From positions 81,228,501 through 81,292,500 of the forward strand of contig NC_084467.1 of assembly GCF_027409185.1 (NCBI RefSeq): a stretch of DNA of 64,000 nucleotides, given 5' to 3'. The translations under genes were made by a program, and so were the position numbers. The notes beneath the pieces were generated by a model that worked only from the letters and a program-made list of their open reading frames with translations, had not been told where the DNA came from and made no database searches. Positions 1-20,430 of this stretch are shown here, one piece after another (position 1 is the stretch's first letter; every line of letters begins with the position of its first letter). This DNA comes from Cynocephalus volans. Lineage: Eukaryota; Chordata; Mammalia; Dermoptera; Cynocephalidae.

Positions 1-540
1 CTTGTCTGGGGCCAGGATGTATATAGCCTGGCCCTTCTCTGTTGCTTCTCTAACATATTAGGGGAGGAGCCCCAGGGGTCATCACTTTTCACAGCATGAG
101 AATCAGAAGGACTGGAGATAAGAGGGAAGTGTCGTGGCCACATCAATATTTTTTTACACAGACATACACACAGGAAGTGGGGACTGGCACAATGACCTAG
201 GGTAAGGCTACACCTTAGGGGGGGGTGTCCTATTGATTCTTGGGAACTTCAGGAAGTTAATGAACTTCCCAGAGGCAGTAGGTGCAGGCTAGAAAATCCT
301 TGGGGGAACTCTCGTCATTGTTCTTCCATCTTGGACCAGGAGAGACCATCTCCAAGCTGGGTGTTTCCAGGGTTCAGCCAGGGTTTTGATAGAATCATGA
401 ACTTAGCTGGTCAGAACTGGAAAGTCCCTTAGAGAGCCTTTGGTCCATCCGCCTCACTTTACAAAGAAGGAAACAGGCTCAGAGAAGGGATAAGCCCAAA
501 TTTAAATCTAGTTAGGGCTTTGGCCAGGACTGGCTAGATG
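1..540. other. Non-genic sequence, one MIR-like fragment
   Basis: No exon or gene recognised. About 420-520 resembles the 3' part of a MIR/L2-age element (TTTACAAAGAAGGAAACAGG, then a truncated tail). Confidence 0.4.
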
Positions 541-1165
541 CTCACCAGTCCCATTTTCTCTTTCTTGGCACAAAGGAAGATTACATTTTCCAGCCTCTTT
601 TGCAGTTAGGTTAGGATCCTATGTTGGGGTCTGATCAATGGCATGTGAACAGAAGAAATCTACACATTGCCCAGTCTGGCTTTACAAAGGTCCCATGTGA
701 TCCTCTGCACACTCTCTGTCTTCATTCATCAGCCAGCTAAATGCAGATAATCCAGCAGTTCCAGTCCCAGTGTCAACAGGGCAGACTTAGGTGAGATAAA
801 AACATAGATATATGTAAATGGGTACTTCAGAAAGTTCGTGGAAAAATAGAATTAAAATATATTACAAATACTTTTACGAACTTTTTGAAGTATCCTTGTA
901 TGTTTGTATGTATTTCTAACATACTTCCCCCAAGAAATCCTATTGCCCTGAACTTAGACTAAGGAAGTCTACAAGAAATCCATAGAAAATGACAGCACTA
1001 CAAGATAGGAGTGGGAATTTCTCAATCACCTGTGAAGGCAGCAACTTGAGCACACCCAAATCAACCGTGATTTATATGAGAAATAAACTTTACAGCAAAA
1101 GCCACTAAGATTTTGGAGTTGTTTGTTACAGCAACTAGTGCTCTTTACTCTGACAGATACACTAA
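540..1165 (+). repeat. Old unclassified interspersed repeat, interrupted by a mariner MITE
   Basis: The start (CATTTTCCAGCCTCTTTTGCAG), middle (GATCAATGGCATGTGAACAG) and end (GCCACTAAGATTTTGGAGTT, then a GACAGATACAC terminus) belong to an ancient mammalian repeat, probably LTR-like. A second copy lies at 37745-38110. The palindromic mariner element at 817-900 has inserted into it. Confidence 0.5.
817..900. mobile_element. Mariner-like palindromic MITE, copy 1
   Basis: Inverted termini GGGTACTTCAGAAAGTTCGTG and CGAACTTTTTGAAGTATCC enclose an A/T-rich centre; the whole is about 84 bp with no coding capacity. Flanking TA dinucleotides fit a Tc1/mariner target-site duplication. Related copies lie at 32668, 33216 and 40247. 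Confidence 0.65.
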
Positions 1166-1178
1166 CAATTTAAAGACT

Positions 1179-1541
1179 GTGATGGTTAATTTTGTGTGTC
1201 AACTTGATTGGGCCACAGGGTGCTCAGACAGTAGGTCAGACATTATTCTGGGTATATCTTTGATGGTGTTTCTGGATGAGGTTAACATTTGGGTCTGTGT
1301 ACTGAGTAAAGTAGACTGCCTTCCCCGATGTGAGTGGGTCTCACCCAGTCAATTGAAGAACTGAATAGAACAGAAAGGCTAAGGCTAAGCAGAAGGAACT
1401 TTGCCTGCCTGACGGCTTGATCTGGGACATCAGTCTTCTTCTACTCTTGGATTGGAAGTACGTAACTGGCTTTCCTGGATCTCTAGGTTGCTAACTGCAG
1501 ATGATGAAAATTCTCAGCCTTCATGATCACATGAGACAATT

Positions 1542-1603
<62 letters not shown>

Positions 1604-1630
1604 ATAAAGGTTTCTCTGGAGAACCTCCTG
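1179..1630 (+). repeat. Solo LTR of ERV-L type (MLT2-like)
   Basis: It begins TGTGATGGTTAATTTTGTGT and has the MLT2 signatures TTATTCTGGGTATATC, GGTGTTTCTGGATGAG, ACTGAGTAAAGTAGACTGCC and AATTGAAGAACTGAATAGAA, ending near TTTCTCTGGAGAACC. No internal retroviral genes are attached, so it is a solo LTR relic. Its 3' part, where the LTR poly(A) signal should be, is replaced by a (TG)n tract. Confidence 0.75.
1543..1600. repeat. (TG)n microsatellite
   Basis: 29 uninterrupted TG units inside the MLT2-like LTR. Likely polymorphic. Confidence 0.95.
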
Positions 1631-3330
1631 GTTCCCAAATTCAATACTGTTTTTAACTGAACAATTTCTGCTTCTCCAAGCTAATAAAGGAAGTTTCCCT
1701 AGGAAACTTCAGATCCACTTCCCAAACCTGGAACCTCCCAGTCTTGGACCAACAGTGACCAGTAGAAAATAAACCTCTACAAAGACCCCAGGGGATCCTT
1801 AGCAATGCACAAGTTTGTGGGTGCCCTGGAATTGGCTATGCCTTTGACACTACAGTTTGAATTGCAAAGTGTCTCCCAGTCCACTGCCCACTCTTCCATG
1901 TGCCTGAAAAGAGTGTAAGTGCCCAGCAGTCTGTCAGCCAGAGAACTCTGTTGTGACCAGTGCTTCTGTCTACCTGATGGTGACCTGATGGTTGAAATAG
2001 ACTGAACTGTGCATCATCAAATAAAAATTAAAGTTTTAGTGTTGTATGACTTTGCTATGGTCTAATTTTTAAAAACTCAATAATCGATATATGGTGTATA
2101 CATAGAACCACAATCCATTGACACAAATTTATAAGCATCAACTGACTACAGTCTCTCATTTCTGTATTCTCTGAACCACAGATGGAGAGACAGATTAACA
2201 CATGGAATAGCTATTCACAAAGCTTACATCCTTGGGCAGTTGATAGAATGGAATAACCAGGATCTCTTTTTCCATGGCTTCCTAATATTAACTATCTTCT
2301 GAATAAAAGGACTTAGCTGGACACACCTTAAACATGCCTCTATAGCTGTCATGTCAGTTTAGATTGTAAACTCAGAAAAAAAATGAAAGACTTAGGAATT
2401 AGAGAACCTTTGAATTAAAGGAGTTTAGAAGGTTATCTGATTCTATATTTTTTTAATATTTATTTTATATGTTCTTTTATATAGTGCCTAAGCACATGAT
2501 GTAATCCATAACTACGCTAAGTCATAAATATAGCGTGCAAAAATATTATACTGTGGTGGGACTCTCTCAGCCGATTTAAGAACTTGTTACTCTTGTTTAC
2601 TGGAGTCCCATGAAAAGTGGTTTCAGTAAAGGGAAAGAGGAAGTTGAGTTTGTGTTAAATTTCTGGAAAGATACGTCTAGGAGGTGAAATACAGATAAGT
2701 CTACTAAAAGTTAATAAAAGGCTGGTTCCTAACTCTCCCAAAAAGACATAAGAGGCATCCACTCAGACCTTTCTTATCCTAAGAACAATAACAATTGAAG
2801 AACTGCCATTGCAGCAAACCTTACAGAGGTGTGCCAACCAGTTCTACTTCTCAGAAAGGGCAACCTAGGAAATTGTCTAATTTATGTTAAAGTACAGAAT
2901 TGAAACTAGGATTTCTAATTTACCAAAAATAAAAATTCTCAATGAAGTTTGTAAAACTAGCATCTAGATGCAAATCTAACTTCCTGCTTTAGCTTCTCCT
3001 CTACAGTTACAGCAAATTCAGGCAGTAAAAAAAAAACACTTACAAACTAGAATCCTTCCTCAAATACCAAAAAATGAACTGGCAGAGAAAAGCCGTATCT
3101 TTTGGATAGAGTAACAGTACTTTTCTCTCCCAAATGAATGTGTGTGTGTGTGTGTGCAATGTTTTTTATTAGTAAAAGATTATTGGAAATGAGAGAATAG
3201 CAAACAGATTCCTATTAGATTAAGTTCCTATTATTGCACATACACAATATCAGAAATTAAAGTTTCAATTGGAAATTACATGTTACTCATGCCTGAAAGA
3301 CTGTTAAAAGGTAAACAATATTCAGTTGAT
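1631..3330. other. AT-rich non-genic sequence
   Basis: No recognisable gene or repeat family. A short (TG)n run lies at about 3139-3156. It may contain diverged L1 sequence at its right end. Confidence 0.4.
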
Positions 3331-6300
3331 GCTATTTACAGAGATACATACCTAAAGCATAAGGACATAAAAAGATTTAAAATAAAAGGATATAAAAAAT
3401 ACTATACAAAAACCAAAAGAAAGTGGTTATAGCTACATTATCATCAGTCAAAATAGACTTTAAAATAAAAAAGAAAATATTATTAAAGACAATGAGTACA
3501 ATAGAATAATGACAGAAAGGAACTATTCACCAGGATGACATAGTATAGTTCAAAATTTTTATGTACCTAATAACAAGCCTGAAAATGAGCAAAAGTAAAA
3601 GAGTTGACAAGATTCATAGAAGAAATCTATAACTTAATAATCACCAGGGGAGATTTTAACATCTTTCTCTCAGTGACTGACTGATTAAGCAGACAAAACT
3701 TATTTAGGATGTAGAAAACTTGAACAATGTAATTACAAGCTTAGTCATAGGTAGAACTTGGACTCAGCAATTGGAAAATATACATTCTTTTCAAGCACAC
3801 ATTACCTATAAAAATTGATCATGGATAAGGCCACAAAATAAATCTCAACAAATATCAGAGAATTAATATCATGTAGGTCATGTTCTCTGATCAAAATGTA
3901 ATTAAATTATAATGACTAATAAAAGTTACTGATAAAATATGTTCAGAAATTTAAATGTACTTCTAAATAATGCATCTTCAAATAAGAAATCTTGTTAGAT
4001 AAGACAGAAATGAAAAATAATTAAAACATGTTGCAAAATCTAATAACATAGGAACCTTTGGCAATGTTGATCAAGAAAAAAGATAAAAGCTCAAATAAAA
4101 TGATAAATTGAGTAAATTATAGGCAGAGTAAAGATTTTTAAAAATCAGAGAATTCTATGAAATGTTTGTGGCAATTAATTTGAATGCTTAGAAGAAACAG
4201 AACATTTCATGAAATACTGAATCTATTACAGCTGGTTTAAGAAAAAATAAAAAATCGGAATAGATCTATAGTTAGTAATGCTTAAATATATCCTCCCCTT
4301 TGCTGTCCCTCACCAGTAAAAGGCCCAGATAAGTTCTATCAAACACTCAAAGAATATATAATCCCAATCTTCCACAAATTGTTTCAGAAAACAGAAAAAG
4401 AGGATTGATTTGGAGACAAGTTAAAACTTGGACAATAGAAGAAAGAAAGATTATAAGCCAATTTTACTATTAAGCATAAATGCAAAAATCCTGAGTAAAG
4501 GTCAGCAAACCAAATCAGCAAAGTAATTTTTTTAAATGACTAAATTGGGGTTCATCCCCTGAGGATCAAGTTTGTTCCCCCCAGCAATGCATCTCTCAAA
4601 TAATGTTAGATTATCCTTGTGTATCTATCTAGAAATGTCATTCACCACACTGACAAATTAAAGGATAAAAATCATAATATTCTCTCCACAGATGTGGAAA
4701 AATCACACAAGTTAACAACCAAAAATCTACCCAAAACATCACACCGAGTTGTGAAAAATTTCCCTGGAAGACAGGAATAAGACCAAGATGCCTGTTCTGC
4801 TCCTATTCAGTACAGCCCTGGCTAGTGCAGTAAGGCAAGAAGAATAAGTTGAAAGGAGCAAAACAAAGCTATAATCATTTGCATATCTTATATAGAAAAT
4901 ATAAAATAATCTGCAACAAACTAAAAAGAGGATTCAGCAAAGTTGCAGGATACAAGATCAACATATGAAACAAAATAATTTTGTTCCCGAACACCAGCAG
5001 CAGACAATTAGAAAATGCAGTTTTAATAAAGAACTATGAGAAAAATGAACAAAAAATAAATAAAATTATGCCAAAAATGATAAAATGTTATTGAAAGATA
5101 TAAAAGAATATCTAAATAAATGATCAATGTACCAAATTTATAGATGGGAAGAATCAATATCAAAATGATTTCAATTCTCCCCTAATTATTTAATAAATGT
5201 GATATAAACCAAAATTTCAACAGAGTTTTTCAGATGCAAGAACGAAGGGCCAAGGGTGGCCAAGATATTCCTGAAGAGGACAAAACAGGTCAGAGGGAAG
5301 CCGTTCCTACTAGCTATTAAGAGTGTACTATAACTTAAATTATTTAAGACACTATAGCTTTGGCATAGAGATAGACAAAATGACTGGTGGAACAGATCAG
5401 CAAGCTCAGAAACAGAATCACTCAGAAATAGGAAACTTGATATATGACAGAGGTAACATTATGATCAGAGTAAAAAGGATAGAAATCGCAATAATTCTGG
5501 GGTATTGATTATCCATGTGGGAAAAAAATTTTTAATTGAATCTTACTTCATACCATACACATACAAGTGAATTAAAAAGCTAATATTACAAGCAACAAAT
5601 TAAACATTTTAAGAAGAAAATATAGGGGATGATCTTATGACTACCAATTAGGAAAGGGATTCTTAGTTAAGATACAAAAAGTATCAACCACAGAGGAAAA
5701 GACTGATACATGTAACTACATTAACAAAGAAACAAAAACAAATCCTCTCTTCAAAGTGAAAAGGCAAGCTACAGACCGGGTTATGTGTGCATCACATTTA
5801 ACTAGGAAAACAGTGAGTATTTAGAATATATTTAAAGAATGAATTGATAAAAAGCAAGCAACCCAATGGAAAAATGAACAAAATTTATGAACAGTCATTT
5901 CAGAGGAAGGAAACCTGTCAGGCCAAAATGCTTATGAAAAGATACTCAACTTCACTAGGAATCAGAAAATGCAAATTACAGAGATATTTCACATCTATCT
6001 GATTGGCAAAGATTTTTAAAGTTTGACAACACCAAATGTTGGTAAGATGCAGAGCAATAGGAATTCTCCTATAGTATTGGTGAGAATGTAAATTGGTACA
6101 ACCACTTTGGAGAGCAATTTGGTAATATCCAGCATTTCCATTCCCAGGAATATACCCAAAAGAATCTCTTTCATGAGGAGATATGTAAATGTTGCTCACT
6201 TCAGAATTGTTTGTAATAAGGAAAATTGGAAATGACCAAAACTCTCCCAACAGTAGAAAAGATCAATAAATCACTAAGTATTCATAAGATGGAATTTTTT

Positions 6301-6880
6301 GGTTTTTGTTTTGGGCAGCTGGACGATATGGGGATCTGAACTCTTGACCTTGGTGTTATAACACCATGCTCTAACCACCGAAATTACCAGCCAACCAGCC
6401 CCCATATGATGGAATTCTATAGATAGCAGTTAAAATAAATGAATAAAACTGCATTATCAACATGGACAAATCTAAAAAACAAAGTGTTGTGGGGAAAATA
6501 AAAGGTGCAGAAGGATATATAAACTATGATACCAATTATATATACAGTTAAAATATGCTAAACAGTATTATATATGGTTTATTTATGAATAAATTTTATT
6601 TATTATATATGGTTATTTATGAATAAATTAAAGGCATAAAAATATTTATGGCAATGATATATATCAATTTCAGTATAGTGGATACCTCTGAGGAGAAAGG
6701 AAAGAGAATAGTGTTAGAGAGAAACGTATTCCAGAAGATGTATTCAACCACATCTGTAACATTTAAAAAATAAAATCCAAAGTAAATATGGAAGAATGGT
6801 GGGTGTACTGTTGTTTATTATATTATTCTCTGTAATTTCCAGTATGATTCAAATATTTTATTTAAAAAGTAAATTACATT
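3330..6880 (+). mobile_element. Old L1 relic (ORF2 and 3' end), sense strand
   Basis: Diverged L1 ORF2 can be followed from the endonuclease region (about 3430-3660) through the reverse transcriptase (near 4795-4850, a frame like LFSTALASAVRQE) to the C-terminal zinc-knuckle part (about 5930-6250) and the 3' UTR. Stops and frameshifts are frequent, so it is dead. The short open frames within it have no independent meaning. A SINE splits it at 6297-6402. Confidence 0.8.
6297..6402 (-). mobile_element. tRNA-Ile-derived SINE (CYN-like)
   Basis: The reverse strand reads a degenerate tRNA-Ile-like body with TATAACACCAAGGTCAAGAG and a T-rich (A-tail) end at 6297. It is flanked by 14-bp duplications CATAAGATGGAATT (6283-6296) and CATATGATGGAATT (6403-6416), proving retroposition into the L1 relic. 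Confidence 0.85.
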
Positions 6881-8580
6881 AAACTTCAGAAAAGACTTTT
6901 TCTTAATGATTGATAAAATTTCTAATGAATACTAAGACTTAATAATATTTAATCATAAAAATCATCCAAATTCTCACTGTGAAATATATTTCAATTTTAA
7001 GTATGTGTCCATATCATAAATAAATAAATAAGCTCTCTATACATAAATTATAAATATTCTGATCACAGGGCTAAAAAACATATATAAATATACACACATG
7101 TGGATATGGTTTGGAAGGAATACTAATAATATAAACAAACTTTTAAGCTAGAAGAGGTTTGGCTGAACTTTATTTTTTTAATTTTTAATATCTAACCTAA
7201 TGAATGAAAAGATGTTGTTATTATGTATTATTACTTCCAGAAAATGTATTACTGTAGAAATAATATAGCAGCACAGATTTAAATAAACAGTGCTCTAGAA
7301 ATGTACAATGAAAAGTAAAGTCTTTTTAGATCTTCCTCTGTGTTCATTTCTTTCCGTTAAATGATCAGGTTAAACAAACAGGCACACAACAAAATGACTT
7401 GGGTCAAATCACTATCACCACCCAGTCTTCAAGGGCAATGGCAGTCAAGAAGTCACCGGGTAGTGATACTTTGCTGTCCCTTTAATTAAGGCGGGACTTT
7501 TGAAACTCATTTGTTCCATTCCTGCCTCAAATCAATCAGATGAAATTCACCTTTTGCGTGGCCTGAATCCTGATAGCTCGGCACACTCGATAGGTAATTT
7601 AATCATGTCTGGTGCAGATGAACGCAAACTCAAATTAGCTACTGAAAGAGTTGGTCTTCTCAGAGATAGCTGTGCTTTTCCACTTTTATGCAGGAGCTGA
7701 GCTTCACCAACTGGCTAGCTGGAGGTGTTATTAAAAATTTAGTGAAAGAAACAAAGGTGTGCTCTGGTGTCTCTTGTTACCCTTTCTACTGTTACTCCAG
7801 CAGACAAAAGGCATAGAGCCTGCCTCATGAATAATGTGACATGGAATATTCACAATCTATTTTTAATGGAGTCAAGTAATAACATTAAGAGAGATATTTA
7901 CAATCTTCAAATTTCACAAAGTAACAGGCGCAGTAATTTGTTTTGATTCTGAACTGGGGATATCAAGATACATTTTTTTCCAAAAAAAAGGCATACAGTT
8001 AACATCAAAATTCCAGCCCCTCTTTTATAGTACAAGATGGACACTGAAAATGGACCAAATGTTCTAAATGTCATAACGGGAGAGCAGGACAGGACAGACA
8101 CCTAGATTTCAATCAGTTCTACTTACCCCTGAGTGCAACGTCTTTACTTTTCAAACCAAGTTGTAAATAAGCAAACAGCATGCATGGTGACTTCTGCAGG
8201 AAGGACGTTTTGACGTATTTATTCACTGGGAGCTTTGTCAGCCAGGGCACTGGGAAGTGGTTCCTGGATGCTGCAACTGTTTATCACCCATCCATTCTGA
8301 AAACTATCTTAAACTGCATTACAGAGTAAACAAATGTAAATTTTGAATGAGAATAAACTGACGTGGAAAGACATGGTGTTGGAAATCAAGTTAGGGTGGC
8401 CAAGGACCAAGACTTGAAGGGACCAGAGAAAAGCAGCGTCAAAGCCCCCTTTACCCACCAACTCAGAGAGTCTTTTGTATCCTATTTGTTTCCTAGGCTC
8501 TCGAGCAACTTCTCTTCCCCTTTTGCTGCAGAGAGCAGAGCCAGCCCACAGGATGAAGCCTGAGTTTCTTTGTTTATTCA
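6881..8580. other. Non-genic sequence downstream of GFI1, mostly unique
   Basis: No gene recognised. About 7440-7760 is less AT-rich and non-repetitive compared with its surroundings and may be a conserved non-coding element. The short reading frames here show no codon bias or family match. Confidence 0.4.
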
Positions 8581-8584
8581 CTTA

Positions 8585-8765
8585 CCATTTCAGCAAACAC
8601 TTATTGATCTCCTACTGTGTGCCAGGCACTGCTCTGGGAGCTAAAGATTAGCAGTGACCAAATAAATAAAGCTCTGCAGGACATCGTCCTTCCTGCTGTG
8701 TCCTCACCACCTAAACAGGGTCAGGCACATACTGGGTGCTCAGTAAATGCATGACATTGATTTGA
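8585..8765 (+). repeat. L2 3' fragment
   Basis: AACACTTATTGATCTCCTAC, TGTGCCAGGCACTGCTCTGG and GTGCTCAGTAAATGCATGAC are the typical words of the L2 3' end. Confidence 0.75.
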
Positions 8766-9044
8766 ATGGAAGTGGGCTATGCATACCTTGAACGTCTGGC
8801 TGGGAGGTGTTAGAGCACTGGTAGTAGGGATTGAGGGCAGGACTTTATTCTAGTTTCATTCTCTCAAAGGATTCATTTACACAAGAAATTCCCACAGTGG
8901 GATAAAGCCAGAAATAACCCAGATCTTGATTTTACTATTCCTCATATGTCTTTAGATTTGTAACTTGCCTTAGGCGAGGCAGCTAACCAATCTTATACTT
9001 TTTCTCCTCTTCAGCCTCCACAGAAGTGAAGTAGTCAGGGTTGG

Positions 9045-9200
9045 ATTGGGTCATGAGAACCATATCCACATTTTATGGTCAAGGAAGCCAGTACCAGGGA
9101 AGTTAAAGGATTTGCTCAAGTCATATGATGTGCTGGTGACAGAGCCATGACTGAGACTCAAATCTCTGGACCTGAGGCCTATGATTTCCTTATTCATCTG
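9045..9200 (+). repeat. MIR fragment
   Basis: CATTTTATGGTCAAGGAAGC, GGATTTGCTCAAGTCATATG and ATGACTGAGACTCAAATC follow the MIR core order. The remaining sequence up to 9520 shows nothing recognisable. Confidence 0.6.
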
Positions 9201-9519
9201 GGAGCCTCTGGTCTGTAAAAAATTACTTTGAAATTCTCGGAGAAAAGAGCTTATGTACCTGTGCGATCACCAGGGACACTACAAGGTAGGAACTTAGTTT
9301 TATATACCTTCTAGTTTTTCTGTTAAAAAAGAAGTATTTCTGAGGCATAGAAGGAAAAGAAAAATATATGGAACCCAGAACAACTGGATATTACTCTTTT
9401 TTCTGGATGTTGGCTTGTCTGCTTCACTTTTACACTCCACTGTAATTTCCTTCAGTGCCAGCTTCCCCCACAGACTTGAACAAAGGTCTTTCCCAAATAT
9501 CCTGCCCAAATGAAAGGCA

Positions 9520-10742
9520 ATCTGCATTAGTCTTAATATTTTATTAACTTAAAACATCAGTCTAATAAATATGTATTAACAAACATAATGCACTCCAGAA
9601 GATCTAAAAACATTTACAACATTTCATCAAAGCAAAAATACAACATCTCTCCCCCTCTATGGTACACATAGAGGACAGAGCCTTCACCGCCTCATGGCTG
9701 CCAGCTCAGACATCTTAAAAATGCCAGCTTAACAATCAAAAAACTGAATATACACATGAATCACTGAAGTAACTGTTTAGCTACTTTTTGTTTATGCTTG
9801 ATAAAATCCAAAAGAGTCAAAAAACGTTCACGATTCCATGTTGTCTTCTCAGAATTCCCTCAGAGGGAAAGAACAGACCTAGACACTTAGAGATATAACT
9901 GTTAGCTTTTGAGGGGCGGGGGCAGGAGCTGTGACTTTAATTTCTGGCTCTCCAGTATCTAGCCTGGTGCCTGTACCTTGGTAACCAGTGTTCAATGAAC
10001 ATAAGCTGACTGAATGACTGACATCTTGTCTACAGGCATTGCTGCTTGCTTTTTCCTCCTCCGATAAAGCTTTCACAGGCCTCCTGCAGAGAGGACCTCT
10101 AATCCCTCTCATCACCAAGTCTGATTTCACCACCAAATCCACTTTCTTCTGCTGCTTCCTGGGCTCGATGGTGCATCTTGTGATTTCAAAAGTATTAAAC
10201 TCCTTCCCCAAATCCATTTCTGAACCATCTTCAAGGAGGAGAAATGATTCCTCCAAGATTTACAGGCAGCACCCAATGGAAAGGGGTCAACAGACTCCCC
10301 AGAAGGAAAAAAAATAATAAAAATAACACTCATTTTTCTTTCTAGATAAAAAACATTAGCACGTGTCCACCTTGTAAATGGTGATTCCTCCTCTTCCACA
10401 CAAGTATCTGGAGCAAGTCAGGAAGAGGAGGGAAGAACCCTGAAGGACTTTCCTGTCTGTGGAGCAGGGCTGGGAATAGGAAGGACTGTGGGGTCCAAGA
10501 TTTTATCTGATCCCACTAGACTTTGCGGCTTCCTATTTATGTCCAAAGCCCAGTGAGTCGCCTGGTTCCCACTCTGGGCTGGACTTTGAAAAGATACCTC
10601 ATCCCCTCTGGCAGCTCCAGGAAATAAAGCAAAGGGGGAGCACCCTGGTGGGGTCTGCAGACTGGACTGGGGGGGCCTGTGAAGTCAGAAGGGGGTGGTG
10701 GCAAGTGGGAGGCGCCCTCCGTAGTGTTGTGTAGCTGCTTGC
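9520..10742 (-). other. GFI1: GFI1 3' UTR
   Basis: About 1.2 kb from the stop codon to the first canonical AATAAA on the minus strand (9545-9540). It contains a U-rich stretch near 10290-10330 (TTATTTTTATTATT on the minus strand) that could act as an AU-rich stability element. The length fits the known GFI1 3' UTR. Short open frames within it on both strands have no family resemblance and are ignored. Confidence 0.75.
9540..9545 (-). terminator. GFI1: GFI1 polyadenylation signal AATAAA
   Basis: TTTATT on the plus strand reads AATAAA on the minus strand. It is the only canonical hexamer I saw between the stop codon and this point. Cleavage is expected about 10-30 nt downstream, near 9515-9530. 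Confidence 0.65.
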
Positions 10743-17944
<7,202 letters not shown>

Positions 17945-20349
17945 CTGAGAGGGCAGGAGAACCGGTGCAAACGCGGCTCAGCACCCTCCGGGGCCGGAGT
18001 CTGGGCCCCCAGGCGGAGAGCGAACGCAGACCAGGGAGGAGCGAAGAAGGCCCGTGGGAGGAGGAGCTTGGCCCATGCTGAGCCGCGCTCACCAGGTGGC
18101 ACTCGGACAGGTGGCGCAAACCCGCCGCCGCCGCCTCCACGGCCACAGCTCGGCGGTAAAACTTGTCCCAGGGCCCTAGCTCAGGCCCCTTTCTTCTGCC
18201 CTGCCCACGCCCATCGGTCCCTCCCCTTCTCTAGCTAAGCTAGCTCCTGCAATCAAACTCTCCGGAGAGCTGTAGTCTCCAACGGGTCAGCTACCCCAAT
18301 TCGGCCACCCACCACCTGGCTGGCTCTGCTTTAGGGTTGGGGAGGGAGAGCGGGGACGCACGGAGCAGTTTAGAGGCCAAGGATGCGTCAGTGGTCGAGG
18401 ACCCGGAAGGGGCAAGGAGCCAAGACTTCCAAGAGCCGGATGCAAACTGCAGTGAAAAGGGGGCAGGGGTGGGGCGCACTAGGCAGGACTGAGCGGCGGG
18501 GTTGGGGTTGATAGCAGGAGAGGGACCGGGGCAGCAGAGGCTGGAGAAGGGAGGCGGGAGGGTAGAGGGACAGGAAGGTGAAGGGGGTGGCAGAAGACCA
18601 ACCCCGGCCGGGGCTAGAAACTCGCATCCGGGTAATCCCGCTTGCTCCTCACTTGTGCCCTACGCGGGGAAAAAGTTGGCCCCGGAGTCGGGGCCCCTGG
18701 TCCAGGCCGCGGCGAGACACCCCAGACCATGGAGAACTAACTCGGAAACCAGGTCCCGGGAAAAAGTACTTTCCATTCTGCTCACCAAAAAGTCTTGTCC
18801 TAGTTAAGTCGAGCCCGATCCGCGTGCTCTGGGTAGGAAACGCACGGTGTCCCGAGTCCGTGGAGCATCGACAGTTTAGCGGACACGTAAGATGGGACGT
18901 TAAAGCGCGCAAGCTGCTCTGCGGGGGCCAGAGAGCCGGGTTCGGGGTGCGAGCCTGGGAGGGAGCTAGCTGCCCGCTGCGTCGCTCTCATTAACCCCCA
19001 ATCAGTTCACCTAATCCCGGATCGAAACTTGAGCCCGGAGGGGAGGCGGGGCTGCGCCTCCTGCTCAGCTCTAGGCCCGCTCCGGAGGCGGGACCCTGAG
19101 GCCGAGCGGTCTGGGGTAAACGAACGTGCTTCCTCTCAGGGCGAAGGAGATGGGCCGTGTTCACTTGCGAGCTGCAGCCTCTTCGGGCACAGCAGCTGTG
19201 GCCTCGGCTGGTTCAGAAACAAGGGGGCTGGGGACGCCCAGCCAGAGCAGGACTCCTCGTCCTCCGGCTTTGCGCGATTTAGACGCCGGACTAGGAGCCG
19301 CTCGGCTCCCAGGGCAGGACGCAGGAAACAGCCTAAGTCTGTCCGTTAGCGCTCTCGGCTCAAAGCGAGTCCTCCAGGACGCAATCCCTGCAGGGCGCGC
19401 GCCTCCTGCTCCACATCCCTAGCCCCACTGTGTCCTCCTCCCCAGAGAAGGAGTGGGGGCAGGCCTGAGAGAAAAGAGGGCCAGGACATGTCGCGGGGGC
19501 TCCCAGCGATGTTTCTCGCTACCTAAGGGCCAGAACGTCCCTAAGGGTAAAGGTGCCTCCCGCCTCTGTCCAGGTTGGCTCCCAGGGCGGGGGCTCTGCC
19601 GCTTCAGTTTTTCCGGCACTCCTCGCCGGAAAATTAGACGCCACAAACGCAAAAACCAATTCTTTAAACAACCATGAAACTCGGAAGAAAAGGAAAACTG
19701 TGTGAAGCAGTCCGGAGGGCCCCGCTGCGACGTGGACCCGAGTCGGCTGGGAGCGGGGCGGGTGGGGGGCGGGGGAGCTGTCCACGGCCGCGCTGGGTCT
19801 GGGCTGGCAGGGACCGTGCGCGGGACAAGGACGCGGAGGCGGCCTCGCCACCCGGGCCTCTAACCCACGCCTCTTTCGCACCCTGGCCCGCTTTGCTGGC
19901 TCCTAGCGGAGGGTGGAGGGAGAAGGGGTAGTAGGGCCCAGGGCCGAACGCGTGGGAAGGAGACCTCGCGCTGCAGCTGGCAGCTGGGGGGCGGGGCCGC
20001 ACCCGCGCACGCGGGCCCGCGGGGCCTCTCCTCGTGGTCTGGGCCAGGGAAGGCGGGAGCTGAAGGAGCTGAGGGGGCGACCTCCCGAGTCCACCTGCCG
20101 CCGCCTCCCCACCAGATGTTTCCTTCCCGTGTGGATCCCGCTCCACTGACGAACCACCAAACCACGGGTGCGCGCCCCGTACTCCAGATTCTCAGCCCGG
20201 CTGTGCGGGTCGCGCCCGAACGCAGGGGCCGGCAGCAGGTGGGAGACCTGCCTGCACCCTCTGGCCGCCCCCGCAGTGCCGGTGCCCAGTCAGTCCCCGC
20301 GGCCGCCCCCGCCAGGGCGGGAGGCGCAGAACAGGCTCAGCGAACCTAC

Positions 20350-20430
20350 CTGCGGGGTCAGGGCGCGGGCATCGCGCTCCGAGAGTTTTCAAGCTGAATC
20401 TTGCTTTCGGGAGAGACCGCTCTGTCTCTC
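20350..20430 (-). other. GFI1: Candidate GFI1 non-coding 5' exon (3' edge predicted)
   Basis: On the minus strand, CCCCGCAG|GTAGGT at 20350/20349 is a near-perfect splice donor inside the CpG island, 2.4 kb upstream of the strong acceptor at 17944. Splicing the two would give a conventional non-coding first exon. The 5' limit shown is arbitrary. GFI1 is known to use more than one first exon, so others may exist within 18-21.5 kb. Confidence 0.4.

Noticed and set aside
9879-10399. Reading frames of 90-125 codons in the GFI1 3' UTR
   Set aside because: Located between the GFI1 stop and its poly(A) signal, with overlapping frames on both strands and no family resemblance.
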